Source of the DNA: Paeniglutamicibacter kerguelensis
Lineage (GTDB): Bacteria > Actinomycetota > Actinomycetes > Actinomycetales > Micrococcaceae
Length of the DNA stretch: 64,000 bases
Direction: 5' to 3'
Assembly: GCF_017876535.1 (NCBI RefSeq)
Contig: NZ_JAGIOF010000001.1
Coordinates: 3,162,001 to 3,226,000 of the forward strand
Shown here one piece after another: positions 1 through 8,943 of this stretch. How positions within the stretch are numbered: the first letter of the stretch is position 1; each line of letters begins with the position of its first letter. The notes below the pieces were generated by a model. It did no database searches, was not told the DNA's origin, and worked only from the letters and a program-made list of their open reading frames with translations. A program made the translations under genes and the position numbers.

Positions 1-833
1 TCTTCCACATGGATGACCTGGCCAAGCACACCGGTGACATCGACGTCTTGATCCTCTGCGGCGGTTCCAAGTCCGACCTCCCGGAGCAGGGCCCGGCACT
101 TTCCGCGTCCTTCAACACCGTGGACAGCTTCGACACCCACGCCATGATCCCCGAGTACTTCGCCGCCGTCGACGCCCCGGCCACCGCCGCGGGCAAGACC
201 GCGCTGGTTTCGGCCGGCTGGGACCCGGGAATGTTCTCCATCAACCGCGTCTACGGTGAGGCGCTGCTTCCGGACGGGGAAACCTACACCTTCTGGGGCC
301 GCGGCCTCAGCCAGGGCCACTCGGACGCCATCCGCCGCGTGCCGGGCGTCGCCGGCGGCGTGCAGTACACGATCCCGAACCCCACGGCGATCGAGAAGGT
401 GCGGGCCGGCGAGCGCCCGGTGTTGGGCACCCGCGAGAAGCACGTGCGCGATTGCTTCGTGGTCCTTGAGGACGGCGCCGACGCGGATGCGGTGCGCGAG
501 GCCATCGTGACCATGGAGCACTACTTCGATGCGTACGACACCACCGTGAACTTCATCGACGCCGCGACGCTGGCCGCCGAGCACACCGCGATGCCGCACG
601 GCGGCTTTGTCTTCCGCAGCGGAAACACCACCGACGAGCACGCACAGGTCATCGAGTACTCGCTGACCCTTGAATCAAACCCGGAGTTCACCTCCAGCGT
701 GCTGGTTGCCTACGCCCGCGCCGTGCACCGCATGAACGCCGCCGGCCAGGTCGGCGCCAAGACCGTGTTCGACGTCGCCCCGGGCCTGCTGTCCCCGAAG
801 TCCCCGGAGCAGCTGCGCGCCGAACTGCTCTAG
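1..833 (+). CDS. ddh: meso-diaminopimelate D-dehydrogenase, 5'-truncated by window edge
   Basis: This is the C-terminal ~276 residues of an NADPH-dependent meso-DAP dehydrogenase, which makes meso-DAP from tetrahydrodipicolinate in one step (lysine and cell-wall supply). The reading frame is open to the left edge, so the N-terminal Rossmann glycine motif (about 45-50 residues) lies outside. Family-typical blocks are visible: ILCGGSKSD, the SAGWDPGMFS substrate-loop region, FWGRGLSQGHSDAIRRV, and the C-terminal FDVAPGLLSP. The usual length is ~320-326 aa, which fits the missing piece. The in-frame ATG at 9 is internal and not a start. A strong hairpin follows the stop codon. Family assignment is secure by motif recognition. 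Confidence 0.93.
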   Translation, partial: FHMDDLAKHTGDIDVLILCGGSKSDLPEQGPALSASFNTVDSFDTHAMIPEYFAAVDAPATAAGKTALVSAGWDPGMFSINRVYGEALLPDGETYTFWGRGLSQGHSDAIRRVPGVAGGVQYTIPNPTAIEKVRAGERPVLGTREKHVRDCFVVLEDGADADAVREAIVTMEHYFDAYDTTVNFIDAATLAAEHTAMPHGGFVFRSGNTTDEHAQVIEYSLTLESNPEFTSSVLVAYARAVHRMNAAGQVGAKTVFDVAPGLLSPKSPEQLRAELL

Positions 834-866
834 GGCCGCCGGCCCGAAACAACAGCGCCCAAAGTG

Positions 867-908
867 ATCGCGGGTGCCGTCCCCCCGGTTGGGTGCGGCA
901 CCCGCGAT
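867..908. terminator. bidirectional terminator hairpin between convergent genes
   Basis: A perfect 13-bp stem (ATCGCGGGTGCCG, 867-879, against 896-908) closes a 16-nt loop between the dehydrogenase stop and the end of the convergent monooxygenase-like gene. A flanking AACAGC/GCTGTT pair could extend it. There is no long T tract, as is common for actinobacterial hairpin terminators. Confidence 0.7.
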
Positions 909-926
909 TGCTGTTTGCGGTGGATC

Positions 927-1496
927 TCAGGGGCGTCGCCGGGGCTTGTGCAGCCACGGACGCAGCAAGCGGGTGGTGGCCGGAAGGAAGATGTAGGTCA
1001 TCAGCGGGGTAAGGATGCAGATGTTCAGCAGCACCGCGAAGACCAACGGCCAGTCCTTCAGCAGCGGCACCAGCAGGAAATTGGACAGCAGGCTCAGCGG
1101 GAAGAACGGCAGGAAGATGCTGACCGCCTGCTTCCAGCGCGGCGGCACCACGGTTTCGGGGATGCTGATGCTCTGCTCCCCCGGCGGCTCGAACCACCCC
1201 TCGATTCCGGTGCGGTGTTCGACCCTGGTGGTTTCCACCAATTCCGCGGCGCTGTCCATCCACCAGCGGCGCTCGTCCGACTCGTCCCAGGCGCGCAGGG
1301 ACTTTGCATCGGCGAAGCGGTAGAGCACGTGCCACTCGTTGGAGTCGGGCGCGGTGCGGATCCAACCGGATCCGAGGTAGCCGTTCCATTCACGGGCCAG
1401 TTCCTGGCCGGCCTGCACCCAGGCATTGAAACGACGGTGGTGTTCGGGAAGCACCGTTCTGGTGATGGAAACGGTGATGGGCGTAGCTTGTGGCAT
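927..1496 (-). CDS. antibiotic biosynthesis monooxygenase-domain protein with C-terminal membrane hairpin
   Basis: The protein has 189 aa. Residues ~5-90 form an ABM-type ferredoxin-like domain (start ITVSITRTVLPEHHRRFNAW, then a W-rich strand region around W55 and W79). After a linker there are two hydrophobic segments, about 124-145 and 150-172, and a basic C-terminus. This matches the COG3224-like group of ABM proteins with a membrane tail; the substrate is unknown. The gene begins 27 nt after the PucR-type regulator stop on the same strand, so the two are probably co-transcribed. Small ABM proteins often act as cofactor-less oxygenases or dimeric sensors; which applies here cannot be read from sequence. 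Confidence 0.75.
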   Translation of the reverse strand: MPQATPITVSITRTVLPEHHRRFNAWVQAGQELAREWNGYLGSGWIRTAPDSNEWHVLYRFADAKSLRAWDESDERRWWMDSAAELVETTRVEHRTGIEGWFEPPGEQSISIPETVVPPRWKQAVSIFLPFFPLSLLSNFLLVPLLKDWPLVFAVLLNICILTPLMTYIFLPATTRLLRPWLHKPRRRP

Positions 1497-1523
1497 TCCA
1501 TCAATGTAGACCCCGCGGAGCGG

Positions 1524-2708
1524 CTACGACCAACCCACCACCAGGCGGGCGGCCTGCACGGGGATCGCGGGGTCCACGCCCGTGAGCGCAGCGAAGCGAT
1601 TGAGCCTGTTCATCAGCGTGTTGCGGTGGCAAAAAAGCTCTTCGGCGGCCTGGCCCACGCTGCCCGTCTGCAGGTAGGCCCGGACCGCCTCGGTGAGCCT
1701 GCGGCGTTCGGCCGCGCCGCACTGTTCCAGCGCGCGCTCCACTTCGCCGAGCCCCGGCGCCCCGGCCTCGGCCAGTTCCCGCCGTGCCATCCGGGCCCAA
1801 CCCCGGGCCCAGGTCATGGCGCCCGATTCGTGTGGCTCGAGCAGCTTGGCCAGCGACCTCGCGACGGTCGCGGCCTGGGGAATCGCTTCAAGCCCGCAGG
1901 GGTCGGAGATGAATCCGCAGCCGAGTTTCTCGATCCGGGCACCGAGCCGCAGGCCCTCGGATCCGGCCCGCTCGTCGTGGGGATAAAACACCACCAGGGC
2001 GTCGGAGAGCGAATAGGTGTAGACGCGGTTGCTGGCACGTTCGTTGGCCAACGCCAGGCGCATGGCGGGAATCTGTTCCCCCAGCGCGGCAACAACCACG
2101 TATTCGGTCTCCAGCGGCTGCCCCAGCTCCGCGGCAAGGCGTTCGAGGGTGGCCGCGGCCAGGTTCTTCTCGCTGAACAGCGTCGCGAGATACCCCTGCC
2201 TCATGCTTGCGGCCTCGGCCTGGATCCTGGCCAGCTCGGCAACATAGGCGCGCTGGGTTTCGCCCGCGTAGCCATCCACGACTTCCCACACGCGGGCGGT
2301 GTGCCCCACCAGCAACGGCGCGTCCTCCGGCCGGGCGACGGAGGTGATGGCTCCCCACAGGATCGAAAAGTCGAGCCTGATCGCCGTCATCAGCGCGTCG
2401 ATCGGCACCCCGGCACGCGCCCGCGAGACACCCACGTCCAGCGCGATGGCCTTGCGTTCCCTGAGGTAGTCGGGGGCATCGCTGCTCGCCTTCATCGCCA
2501 TGATCAACGCGTCAAACGAGGCGCGGCCGGTGCGCCTGATCTCGCTCAGCGGCAGCGGGGCACTGGCATAGATCGGGATGCCGCTTAGCCTCGCGATGAA
2601 TTCGTCGGTCAGTTCACCGACGTCCAGCTGGTCGATCAGCGCGCTCCAGCGCAGCGAATCGCTTTCTTGGCCATTTTGCTCACTTCTCGCGAAATCAGAC
2701 GTTAACAT
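1524..2708 (-). CDS. PucR/CdaR-family transcriptional regulator
   Basis: 394 aa from the ATG at 2708. The open frame extends further upstream, but that part would overlap the divergent transporter gene. The C-terminus (~340-380) holds the PucR-type helix-turn-helix with the block GQAAEELFCHRNTLMNRLNRF. The middle carries the GGDEF-like domain common in CdaR/PucR regulators, and the N-terminus is a mostly helical sensor region. Such proteins usually activate catabolic or purine/nitrogen genes in response to a pathway metabolite. The gene is divergent from the 2869-8884 cassette, the classic position for its regulator. A TATTAT -10 hexamer lies 6 nt before the ATG, so the transcript may be leaderless although GGGGA sits directly before the start. 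Confidence 0.88.
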   Translation of the reverse strand: MLTSDFARSEQNGQESDSLRWSALIDQLDVGELTDEFIARLSGIPIYASAPLPLSEIRRTGRASFDALIMAMKASSDAPDYLRERKAIALDVGVSRARAGVPIDALMTAIRLDFSILWGAITSVARPEDAPLLVGHTARVWEVVDGYAGETQRAYVAELARIQAEAASMRQGYLATLFSEKNLAAATLERLAAELGQPLETEYVVVAALGEQIPAMRLALANERASNRVYTYSLSDALVVFYPHDERAGSEGLRLGARIEKLGCGFISDPCGLEAIPQAATVARSLAKLLEPHESGAMTWARGWARMARRELAEAGAPGLGEVERALEQCGAAERRRLTEAVRAYLQTGSVGQAAEELFCHRNTLMNRLNRFAALTGVDPAIPVQAARLVVGWS

Positions 2709-2714
2709 TTCCCC

Positions 2715-2743
2715 ATAATATGTGCATTTGCCCTGTTTGTGGC
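2715..2743 (-). promoter_or_regulatory. candidate leaderless promoter of the PucR-type regulator
   Basis: On the minus strand, TATTAT (2720-2715) is a good -10 and is 17 nt from a weak -35 (GCCACA, 2743-2738). The ATG at 2708 follows the -10 by 6 nt, which places the start site at or next to the start codon. Confidence 0.45.
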
Positions 2744-2868
2744 ATGGAACTCGTTGGGAAACGTGCGCCGCGTCACGTCGATTCCTTGGGAAGATAGTCT
2801 TTGTCACAACGTTCCGGCGGCAATGCATGAGGCAAATCCCGCCCTTGAGATCAGGCAGAAAAATTCCC

Positions 2869-4191
2869 ATGACCCACACTGCAACATTAGAAGCAGGCGC
2901 CACACGGCAGATCTCCGACAAGGAGGCCACCAAGGTTGCCGTCGGCGCCCTCATCGGCACCGCCATGGAATGGTACGACTTCTTCCTCTTCAGCGCCGCC
3001 GCGGCGCTGGTGTTCAACGTCCAGTTCTTCGCAAGCCAGAACGCCACCGCCGCGGCGATGGCCGCCTTCGCCACGTTCGGCGTGGGACTCGTGGCCCGCC
3101 CGATCGGTGGAATGATCTTCGGCGTGATGGGCGACAAGATCGGGCGACGCAAGACGCTCATGGTCACCATCGTCGGCATCGGCATCATCACCGGCCTGAT
3201 CGGCCTGCTGCCCACCTACGCCGCCATCGGGATCGCCGCCCCGATCCTGCTGGTGTTCCTGCGCATCGCCCAGGGCCTGTTCGTCGGTGGCGAATGGTCC
3301 GGCGCCATGACCATCGTCGTGGAAAACGCCCCGCTGCACCGCCGTGCCCGCTACGCGGCGCTGCCGCAGATCGGTTCGCCGATCGGCACCATCCTCTCCT
3401 CCGGCGGCTTCTTCCTGATGACGGTCTTCCTGTCCAAGGCAAGCTTCGATGCCTGGGGCTGGCGCCTCCCGTTCCTTGCAGCCATCCCGATGCTGCTGGT
3501 TGCCCTGTACATCCGCAGCCGCCTCGATGAGTCCCCGGTCTTCAAGGAGCTCATGGAGAAGGGCGAGACCGAAAAAGCCCCGATCCGCACCACGCTGAAG
3601 GAATCCTGGAAGCAGATCATCATCGGCATGGCCGCGGGCATGCTCGGCATCGGCGGCTTCTACCTGGTCACCGCGTTCGTGGTTTGGTACGGCGTCAACG
3701 TGCTGGAATACGAGCGTTCGTTGATGCTGCTCGGCGGCATCATTGCCGCGGTCGTTGAAATTCCCGTGCTGATCCTCGGCGGCCGCCTCGGCGAGCGCTT
3801 CGGTTCCTCCAAGGTCATCACCTACGGCGGCATCTTCTCCGCCATCATCGCCTGGCCTTCCTTCCTGCTCATCGAATCCGGCAACGACTTCCTTGTCATC
3901 CTCGGCATGACCCTTGCCGTAGCGGCTTTGTCCCTGCCTTACGCCGCTTCCGGCACGGTGCTCACCGGGCTGTTCCCGGCCAAGACCCGCTACACCGGCG
4001 TGGGATTCGCCCAGAACACCGCCGGCATGATCTCCGGTTTCATTCCGCTGGCCGCCACCGCCCTGGTCGCCGCGGCGTCCAACCACTGGTGGCCGGCCGC
4101 CGCGATGCTGATCTTCCTCTCGCTGTTCACCGCGGTTGCGGGCGTCATTGCCCCGAAGCTCAGCGTCGATCTTCCCGGCTTCAAGCACTAG
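2869..4191 (+). CDS. MFS transporter, metabolite:H+ symporter (MHS) family
   Basis: 440 aa from the ATG at 2869. Upstream in-frame ATGs at 2722 and 2827 would add non-conserved residues. The N-terminal block GTAMEWYDFFLF is the hallmark of MHS-family symporters (ProP, ShiA, KgtP-like), which take up organic acids, betaines or zwitterions with protons. The MFS loop motif between TM2 and TM3 is present (GVMGDKIGRRKTL), and about 12 hydrophobic segments are visible. It is the first gene of a plus-strand cassette with a ThDP enzyme and two amide/ring hydrolases, so it probably imports their substrate. The substrate cannot be predicted from sequence alone. Confidence 0.88.
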   Translation: MTHTATLEAGATRQISDKEATKVAVGALIGTAMEWYDFFLFSAAAALVFNVQFFASQNATAAAMAAFATFGVGLVARPIGGMIFGVMGDKIGRRKTLMVTIVGIGIITGLIGLLPTYAAIGIAAPILLVFLRIAQGLFVGGEWSGAMTIVVENAPLHRRARYAALPQIGSPIGTILSSGGFFLMTVFLSKASFDAWGWRLPFLAAIPMLLVALYIRSRLDESPVFKELMEKGETEKAPIRTTLKESWKQIIIGMAAGMLGIGGFYLVTAFVVWYGVNVLEYERSLMLLGGIIAAVVEIPVLILGGRLGERFGSSKVITYGGIFSAIIAWPSFLLIESGNDFLVILGMTLAVAALSLPYAASGTVLTGLFPAKTRYTGVGFAQNTAGMISGFIPLAATALVAAASNHWWPAAAMLIFLSLFTAVAGVIAPKLSVDLPGFKH

Positions 4192-4291
4192 CGAACCTCC
4201 GGTGTGCCCCGCAGGAACCCCCAAGTCCTGCGGTGCACACCGGGCCCTTCATTCTTCTTTCACGCTCCACCGCAAAGGACCACGACCGCTC

Positions 4292-5932
4292 ATGTCACTG
4301 TCAGCCGGCCACCTCATCGTCAAAACCCTCGAAGCCCACGGCGTGGCCCGCGTCTATGCGGTGCCGGGCGAAAGCTACCTCGACGTGCTCGACGGACTGC
4401 ACGACTCCCCGATCCACACGGTGGTCACCCGCCACGAGGGCGGCGCGGGCTTCATGGCCCTGGCCGAGGGCCGGCTCGGCGAAACCCCGGGCATCGCCAT
4501 GGTCACCCGCGGCCCCGGCGCCGCCAACGCCATGATCGCGATCCACACCGCATGGCAGGACTCCACCGCGATGGTGCTCTTCGTAGGGCTGATCCCGCTG
4601 GCCGACCGCGGACGCGACTCCTTCCAGGAATTCAGCTTGGAGGGCTGGTTCTCCACCACCTCCAAGGCGGTGTTTGTGCTCGATGACGAGCACCAGGCCG
4701 GCGACGTGGTGGCACGGGCCATGCGACTGGCTTCCACCGGGCGCCCCGGACCCGTCGTGGTGGGCCTGCCCGAGGACGTTCTGGTCCGCATCACTTCCTC
4801 CCCCGTCCCGCCGGTGCTTCCGCTGCCCGACGCCGCGCCGAGCACCGCAAGCCTCGACTCGCTGTCCGGCATGCTGCGCGACGCCACGCGGCCGGCGATC
4901 ATCGTCGGCGGGGACGGCTGGGACTCGGCCACCTCGGCCACGCTTGCCGAATTCGCCGCGGCCGCCCATGTGCCGGTGCTTGCCGATTGGCGCGCCTATG
5001 ACGCCGTCGACCACGATTCCCCCGCCTACGCGGGCTGGCTGGGCTACGGCCGGGCCGAACGCACCGTGAAGGCGCTGAACGATGCAGACCTTCTGGTTTT
5101 CATCGGCTGCACCCGCGGCGACGTGCTCTCCGAGGGCTACAAGGCCGCGCTGGACACCCCGACGATCGTCGTTTCCCCGGATGCGGAACTAACCGGCCAT
5201 GCGGGGCGCATCGATGCGCACCTGGGCCTCGGCCCGGCGCAATTTGTCTCCGCCCTTCCCGCCGGCGACGAGGTCCGCGGCACCCGGAGCGCACAGTGGA
5301 TGGACACGCTGCGCCAAGAGCAGCTGGACTTCACGGCCCCCGGCCCCGACGGCGGCACCGGCGTCGACTTGGGGCTGGCCTTCGAATCCCTGGAGGCCGC
5401 CCTGGACGCCGACCGGATCATCACCTACGGCGCCGGCAACGCCACGCTGTGGGGCCACCGCTACCTCAGCCACCACGGCCCGAAGTCGCTGGCCGGACCG
5501 CGCAACGGCGCCATGGGGCTCTCGGTTCCGGCCGCGGTCGCGGCAAGCATCATGCACCCGGGCCGCCACGTGGTGGCGATCTGCGGGGACGGGGATTTCT
5601 TCATGAACGCCCAGGAACTTGCCGTCTCCTTTGCCCACGGGGGGACCCCGCTGGTCATCGTGGTGGACAACGGCATCTACGGCACCATCGTCGACCACCA
5701 GCGCCGGCACTACCCGCAGCGCCCCTCCGGCACGTCGATGAGCAACCCCGACTTCGCGAAGTGGATCGAGTCCTTCGGCGGCCACGGCGAATTCGTCGCC
5801 AGCACCGAGGACTTCGCCCCGGCACTCGAGCGGGCCCTGGCCAGCGGCCTGCCGGCCGTGCTGCACCTGAAGACCGACCCCTCCACCATGGGCCCGGGCA
5901 CCGTGGCGCACCGCGCGGAGGTCTCGGCATGA
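4292..5932 (+). CDS. thiamine diphosphate-dependent enzyme (acetolactate synthase-like)
   Basis: 546 aa with the three-domain layout of ThDP enzymes of the acetolactate synthase/benzoylformate decarboxylase group. The catalytic Glu is E49 in TRHEGG. The ThDP/Mg motif starts GDGDFFMNAQEL at ~432 and ends VVDN. The start is chosen at 4292, after AAAGGA, because the open frame before it overlaps the transporter end. No small regulatory subunit (IlvN) is nearby, and the neighbours are a transporter and two amidohydrolases. Biosynthetic acetolactate synthase is therefore unlikely; a decarboxylase or C-C lyase in a catabolic route is more plausible. The stop overlaps the next gene's ATG (ATGA), indicating translational coupling. 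Confidence 0.85.
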   Translation: MSLSAGHLIVKTLEAHGVARVYAVPGESYLDVLDGLHDSPIHTVVTRHEGGAGFMALAEGRLGETPGIAMVTRGPGAANAMIAIHTAWQDSTAMVLFVGLIPLADRGRDSFQEFSLEGWFSTTSKAVFVLDDEHQAGDVVARAMRLASTGRPGPVVVGLPEDVLVRITSSPVPPVLPLPDAAPSTASLDSLSGMLRDATRPAIIVGGDGWDSATSATLAEFAAAAHVPVLADWRAYDAVDHDSPAYAGWLGYGRAERTVKALNDADLLVFIGCTRGDVLSEGYKAALDTPTIVVSPDAELTGHAGRIDAHLGLGPAQFVSALPAGDEVRGTRSAQWMDTLRQEQLDFTAPGPDGGTGVDLGLAFESLEAALDADRIITYGAGNATLWGHRYLSHHGPKSLAGPRNGAMGLSVPAAVAASIMHPGRHVVAICGDGDFFMNAQELAVSFAHGGTPLVIVVDNGIYGTIVDHQRRHYPQRPSGTSMSNPDFAKWIESFGGHGEFVASTEDFAPALERALASGLPAVLHLKTDPSTMGPGTVAHRAEVSA

Positions 5933-7596
5933 GGCTCGATTTGGTTGTCCGCGCCGGCACCATCCTCACCATGGACGAGGCGCGCCCCGCGGCCCGCGAG
6001 ATGGGCGTCATCGGCGGCCGGATCGTCGGCTTCGACGAGGAACTCACCGGATGCACGGCGGAGCGCACCGAGGACTTCGGCGATGCCGTGATCACCCCCG
6101 GCTTCATCGACGCGCACTGCCACACCACCTGGTGGGGACTGGGCCTGTCGGCGCTGGACCTCTCCCCCGCACGCGGGCTGGAGGAACTCTATGCCCTGCT
6201 CGAATCCGAGATGCTGCGGCTGGAGGACCGGCCCGGCGTGTGGCTCAACGGCACGGGATTCAACCACAAACACCACGACGGCCTGTTCCCGGACATCAAG
6301 CGGCTCGACGCGATCACCGGCGACCGCCCGCTGTACCTGCGCCATGTGTCCGGCCACGCCTCGATCACCAACACCGCCACGCTGCGCCTGGCCAGCGCAC
6401 TGGACGAGGGTTTCACCAACCCCGTGGGCGGCGCCGTGGTCCGCGATGCCCACGGCAACCCGACCGGCCTGGTCGAGGAATCGGCACAGGGACTCATCCA
6501 GAACCTGCTGCTTCCGTACTCCGTGGACCAGATCGTCGGGGCCCTGGACGCGGCAACCACACGCTACGCGGCCGAGGGCATCACCTCCTTCACCGAGGCG
6601 GGCGTGGGCGGCGGCTGGATCGGCCACTCCCCCGTCGAAATCACCGCCTACCAAGAGGCCCTGGGCGCAGGCCGCCTGCATGCCCGCGCCCAGCTCATGC
6701 CGGCCCTGGACGCCCTGGCGGAGCAGTCCTCGCATGCCTCCGACTCCCATGGCGCCGGAGGCGGCCGCGGCCTGAGCCTTGGCATCCGGGCGGGGTTCGG
6801 CAACGAGCACCTGTCACTGGGCCCCATCAAGGTCTTCATGGATGGCTCCCTGCTGGGAGCCACCGCCGCCGTGACGGAGGACTACTGCGGGCACCAGCAC
6901 AACACCGGCTACCTGCTCGACACCCCGGAGCAGTACCGCGAACGGGTCTCCTCCGCGTACCGCGGCGGCTGGCCGGTTGCCCTGCACGCCATCGGGGATG
7001 CGGCCATCGACCTGGCGATCGAGATCATTTCCGGCCTGCAGGAACGCCATGGCATGAATGCACTGCCCAACCGCATCGAGCACTTCGGCATCGCCCGCCC
7101 GGACCAGGTGGCTGCGGTGGCCCGGCACGGCATTGCGGTGACCCCGCAGGCTTCCTTCATCGGCCCGCTGGGCGACCAGTTTGCCCAGCTCGTCGGGCCC
7201 GAACGCGAGGGCTGGCTCTACCGCGGCGCCTCGCTCCTCGAGGCCGGCGTCCTGGCCGCGGGCAGCTCCGACCTGCCGGTGGCCGACAACAACGTCCGCC
7301 GCGCCATGGCCTCCGCGGTCGATCGCCGCACCGAAAAGGGCCGGGTGCTCGGCGGGGCGTCCGAATGCCTCTCGCCGCTTGAGGCCCTGCGCCTGTACAC
7401 GGTCAACGCCGCCAGGGCCACCGGCCAATTCGATGACCGCGGCAGCCTGTCCCGCGGCAAGCTTGCCGACTTCGTGGTGCTCTCCGAGTCCCCGCTGGAA
7501 ACCGAAGACATCGCCGCCCTGCACATCATCGGCACCTTCGTCGGCGGAAAGCAGAGCTACTCGTCGCTGAACGTCGACGCCCCGGCCGCCGTCTAA
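5929..7596 (+). CDS. YtcJ-type amidohydrolase (amidohydrolase 3 family)
   Basis: 555 aa from the ATG at 5929, overlapping the preceding stop by 4 nt; the longer open frame to 5296 is a shadow. The N-terminal beta-sandwich piece (GTILTMDEARP) is followed by the metal-binding HxH at H63/H65 (FIDAHCHTTWW). Later blocks typical of the YtcJ group are LHAIGDAAIDLAIE and the C-terminal SSDLPVADNN with GKLADFVVL. Members are metal-dependent hydrolases of amide, carbamate or ester bonds in small molecules. Co-translation with the ThDP enzyme and the downstream carbamoylase-like hydrolase argues for one degradation pathway. Substrate unknown. Confidence 0.87.
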   Translation: MRLDLVVRAGTILTMDEARPAAREMGVIGGRIVGFDEELTGCTAERTEDFGDAVITPGFIDAHCHTTWWGLGLSALDLSPARGLEELYALLESEMLRLEDRPGVWLNGTGFNHKHHDGLFPDIKRLDAITGDRPLYLRHVSGHASITNTATLRLASALDEGFTNPVGGAVVRDAHGNPTGLVEESAQGLIQNLLLPYSVDQIVGALDAATTRYAAEGITSFTEAGVGGGWIGHSPVEITAYQEALGAGRLHARAQLMPALDALAEQSSHASDSHGAGGGRGLSLGIRAGFGNEHLSLGPIKVFMDGSLLGATAAVTEDYCGHQHNTGYLLDTPEQYRERVSSAYRGGWPVALHAIGDAAIDLAIEIISGLQERHGMNALPNRIEHFGIARPDQVAAVARHGIAVTPQASFIGPLGDQFAQLVGPEREGWLYRGASLLEAGVLAAGSSDLPVADNNVRRAMASAVDRRTEKGRVLGGASECLSPLEALRLYTVNAARATGQFDDRGSLSRGKLADFVVLSESPLETEDIAALHIIGTFVGGKQSYSSLNVDAPAAV

Positions 7597-7633
7597 CCAC
7601 ATCCTCCTCGTTCCACAGATCCCAGGAAACACC

Positions 7634-8884
7634 ATGAATTCACACCACGCATCGTTCCTTGCCGACTTCGCCTCGATGAGCAGCAACGGCGCCACCGCCG
7701 GCGGCGGCGTCGACCGCCAGGCCGCAACCGTTGCCGACGGCCAGAACCGCAATTGGTTCCGCGGCCTGGTCGAGGGCCACGGCTTCACCGTCCACTACGA
7801 CCAGGTCGGCAACCAGTACTCGATGCTCGAGCTCTCCCCCGGCGCCCCGTGGATCGCGGTCGGGTCCCACCTGGATTCGCAGCCGCTGGGCGGACGCTTC
7901 GATGGAGCCTACGGCGTGCTCGCCGGCGCCCACGCCGCCAAGCGCGTGCAGGAAATGCTGGCCGCGGCCGGGGGCGAGTCGAACGCCAAGTTCAACATCG
8001 TCGTCATCAACTGGTTCAACGAGGAAGGGTGCCGCTTCAAGCCCTCCATGATGGGCAGCTCCGTCTACACCGGCAAGCTTTCGGCGGCCCAGGTCCTGAA
8101 AACCACCGACCCCGACGGCGTCTCGGTGCGCGAGGCCCTGGAGTCGATCGGCACCATCGGCGATTTCGATTTGCCGGTCAGCGCCTACGTGGAGATCCAC
8201 ATCGAACAGGGACGCTCCCTCGAGGACCGCGGCCTGACCATCGGCCTTGTCGAATCGACCTGGGGCGCAAACAAGTACGAGTTCGTGGTGCACGGCGACC
8301 AGGCCCACACCGGGGCAACGATCATCGCCGACCGCCAGGATGCGCTTCTGGGCGCCTCGGCGCTGGTTGTCGCTGCCCGCGAGATCGCGTTGGAGCACTC
8401 GACCGAGGAGCACATGGTGATCACCTCGTGCGGCGAGTTCAACGTGTTCCCGAATTCGCCGGTCGTCGTGGCGAGCCGGGTGAACCTGCTTGTGGATGTG
8501 CGCTCCACGGACCCGGACGTGTTGGCGGCTGCGGACGCGGCCCTCCATGCCCGGGTGGCGAAGATCGAGAAGATGGCCAACGTCAAGATCGTGCGCGGTG
8601 CCGAGCATGTTTGGGGTGCCAAGGCCTACGATCAGGCAGGCCTGAAGCTGGCCGCCGAAGCAGCCGAGAGCCTGGGCCTGAGCCATGGCGTGGTGCGCAC
8701 GCTGGCCGGGCACGATTCGACGAACATGAAGGACCTCGTTCCCACCATCATGCTTTTCATCCCCAGCGTCGAGGGCATCAGCCACAACGAACGCGAGTTG
8801 ACGAGCGACGACGACATGGTCGCCGGCGTGGATCTGCTCAGCGAGGTGCTTCTGCGCGTGGTGCGCGGCGAATTCGTCGCCTAG
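7634..8884 (+). CDS. M20-family Zn hydrolase (N-carbamoyl-L-amino acid hydrolase / allantoate amidohydrolase type)
   Basis: 416 aa. The metal and catalytic motifs of the HyuC/AllC/beta-ureidopropionase group are in order: GSHLDSQPLGGRFDG (H79), NEEGCRF (E130/E131), EIHIEQG (~H189), HDSTNM (~H360) and GISHNERE (~H384). These enzymes hydrolyse N-carbamoyl or ureido groups, releasing ammonia and CO2. It follows the amidohydrolase by 37 nt with an AGGAAAC ribosome site, so it is part of the same transcription unit. In the pathway it may remove a carbamoyl group left after ring or amide opening by the YtcJ-type enzyme. The exact substrate (ureido acid, allantoate, N-carbamoyl amino acid) is not decidable here. 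Confidence 0.88.
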   Translation: MNSHHASFLADFASMSSNGATAGGGVDRQAATVADGQNRNWFRGLVEGHGFTVHYDQVGNQYSMLELSPGAPWIAVGSHLDSQPLGGRFDGAYGVLAGAHAAKRVQEMLAAAGGESNAKFNIVVINWFNEEGCRFKPSMMGSSVYTGKLSAAQVLKTTDPDGVSVREALESIGTIGDFDLPVSAYVEIHIEQGRSLEDRGLTIGLVESTWGANKYEFVVHGDQAHTGATIIADRQDALLGASALVVAAREIALEHSTEEHMVITSCGEFNVFPNSPVVVASRVNLLVDVRSTDPDVLAAADAALHARVAKIEKMANVKIVRGAEHVWGAKAYDQAGLKLAAEAAESLGLSHGVVRTLAGHDSTNMKDLVPTIMLFIPSVEGISHNERELTSDDDMVAGVDLLSEVLLRVVRGEFVA

Positions 8885-8943
8885 GCCCCGGCCTTCGCTA
8901 GTCTTGTCCTCGTCACATACGTTTTCGAGGTAAGGATCCACCG

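Noticed and set aside
864..2588. A 574-codon open frame on the plus strand opposite the monooxygenase-like and PucR-type genes
   Set aside because: It is antisense to two clear genes, rich in G/R/H/Q, has no domain-like blocks, and its length follows from high GC content.
4292..5932. Annotation of the ThDP enzyme as biosynthetic acetolactate synthase IlvB
   Set aside because: No IlvN or IlvC neighbour; the gene sits in a catabolic cassette with a symporter and amidohydrolases, so only the family name is kept.
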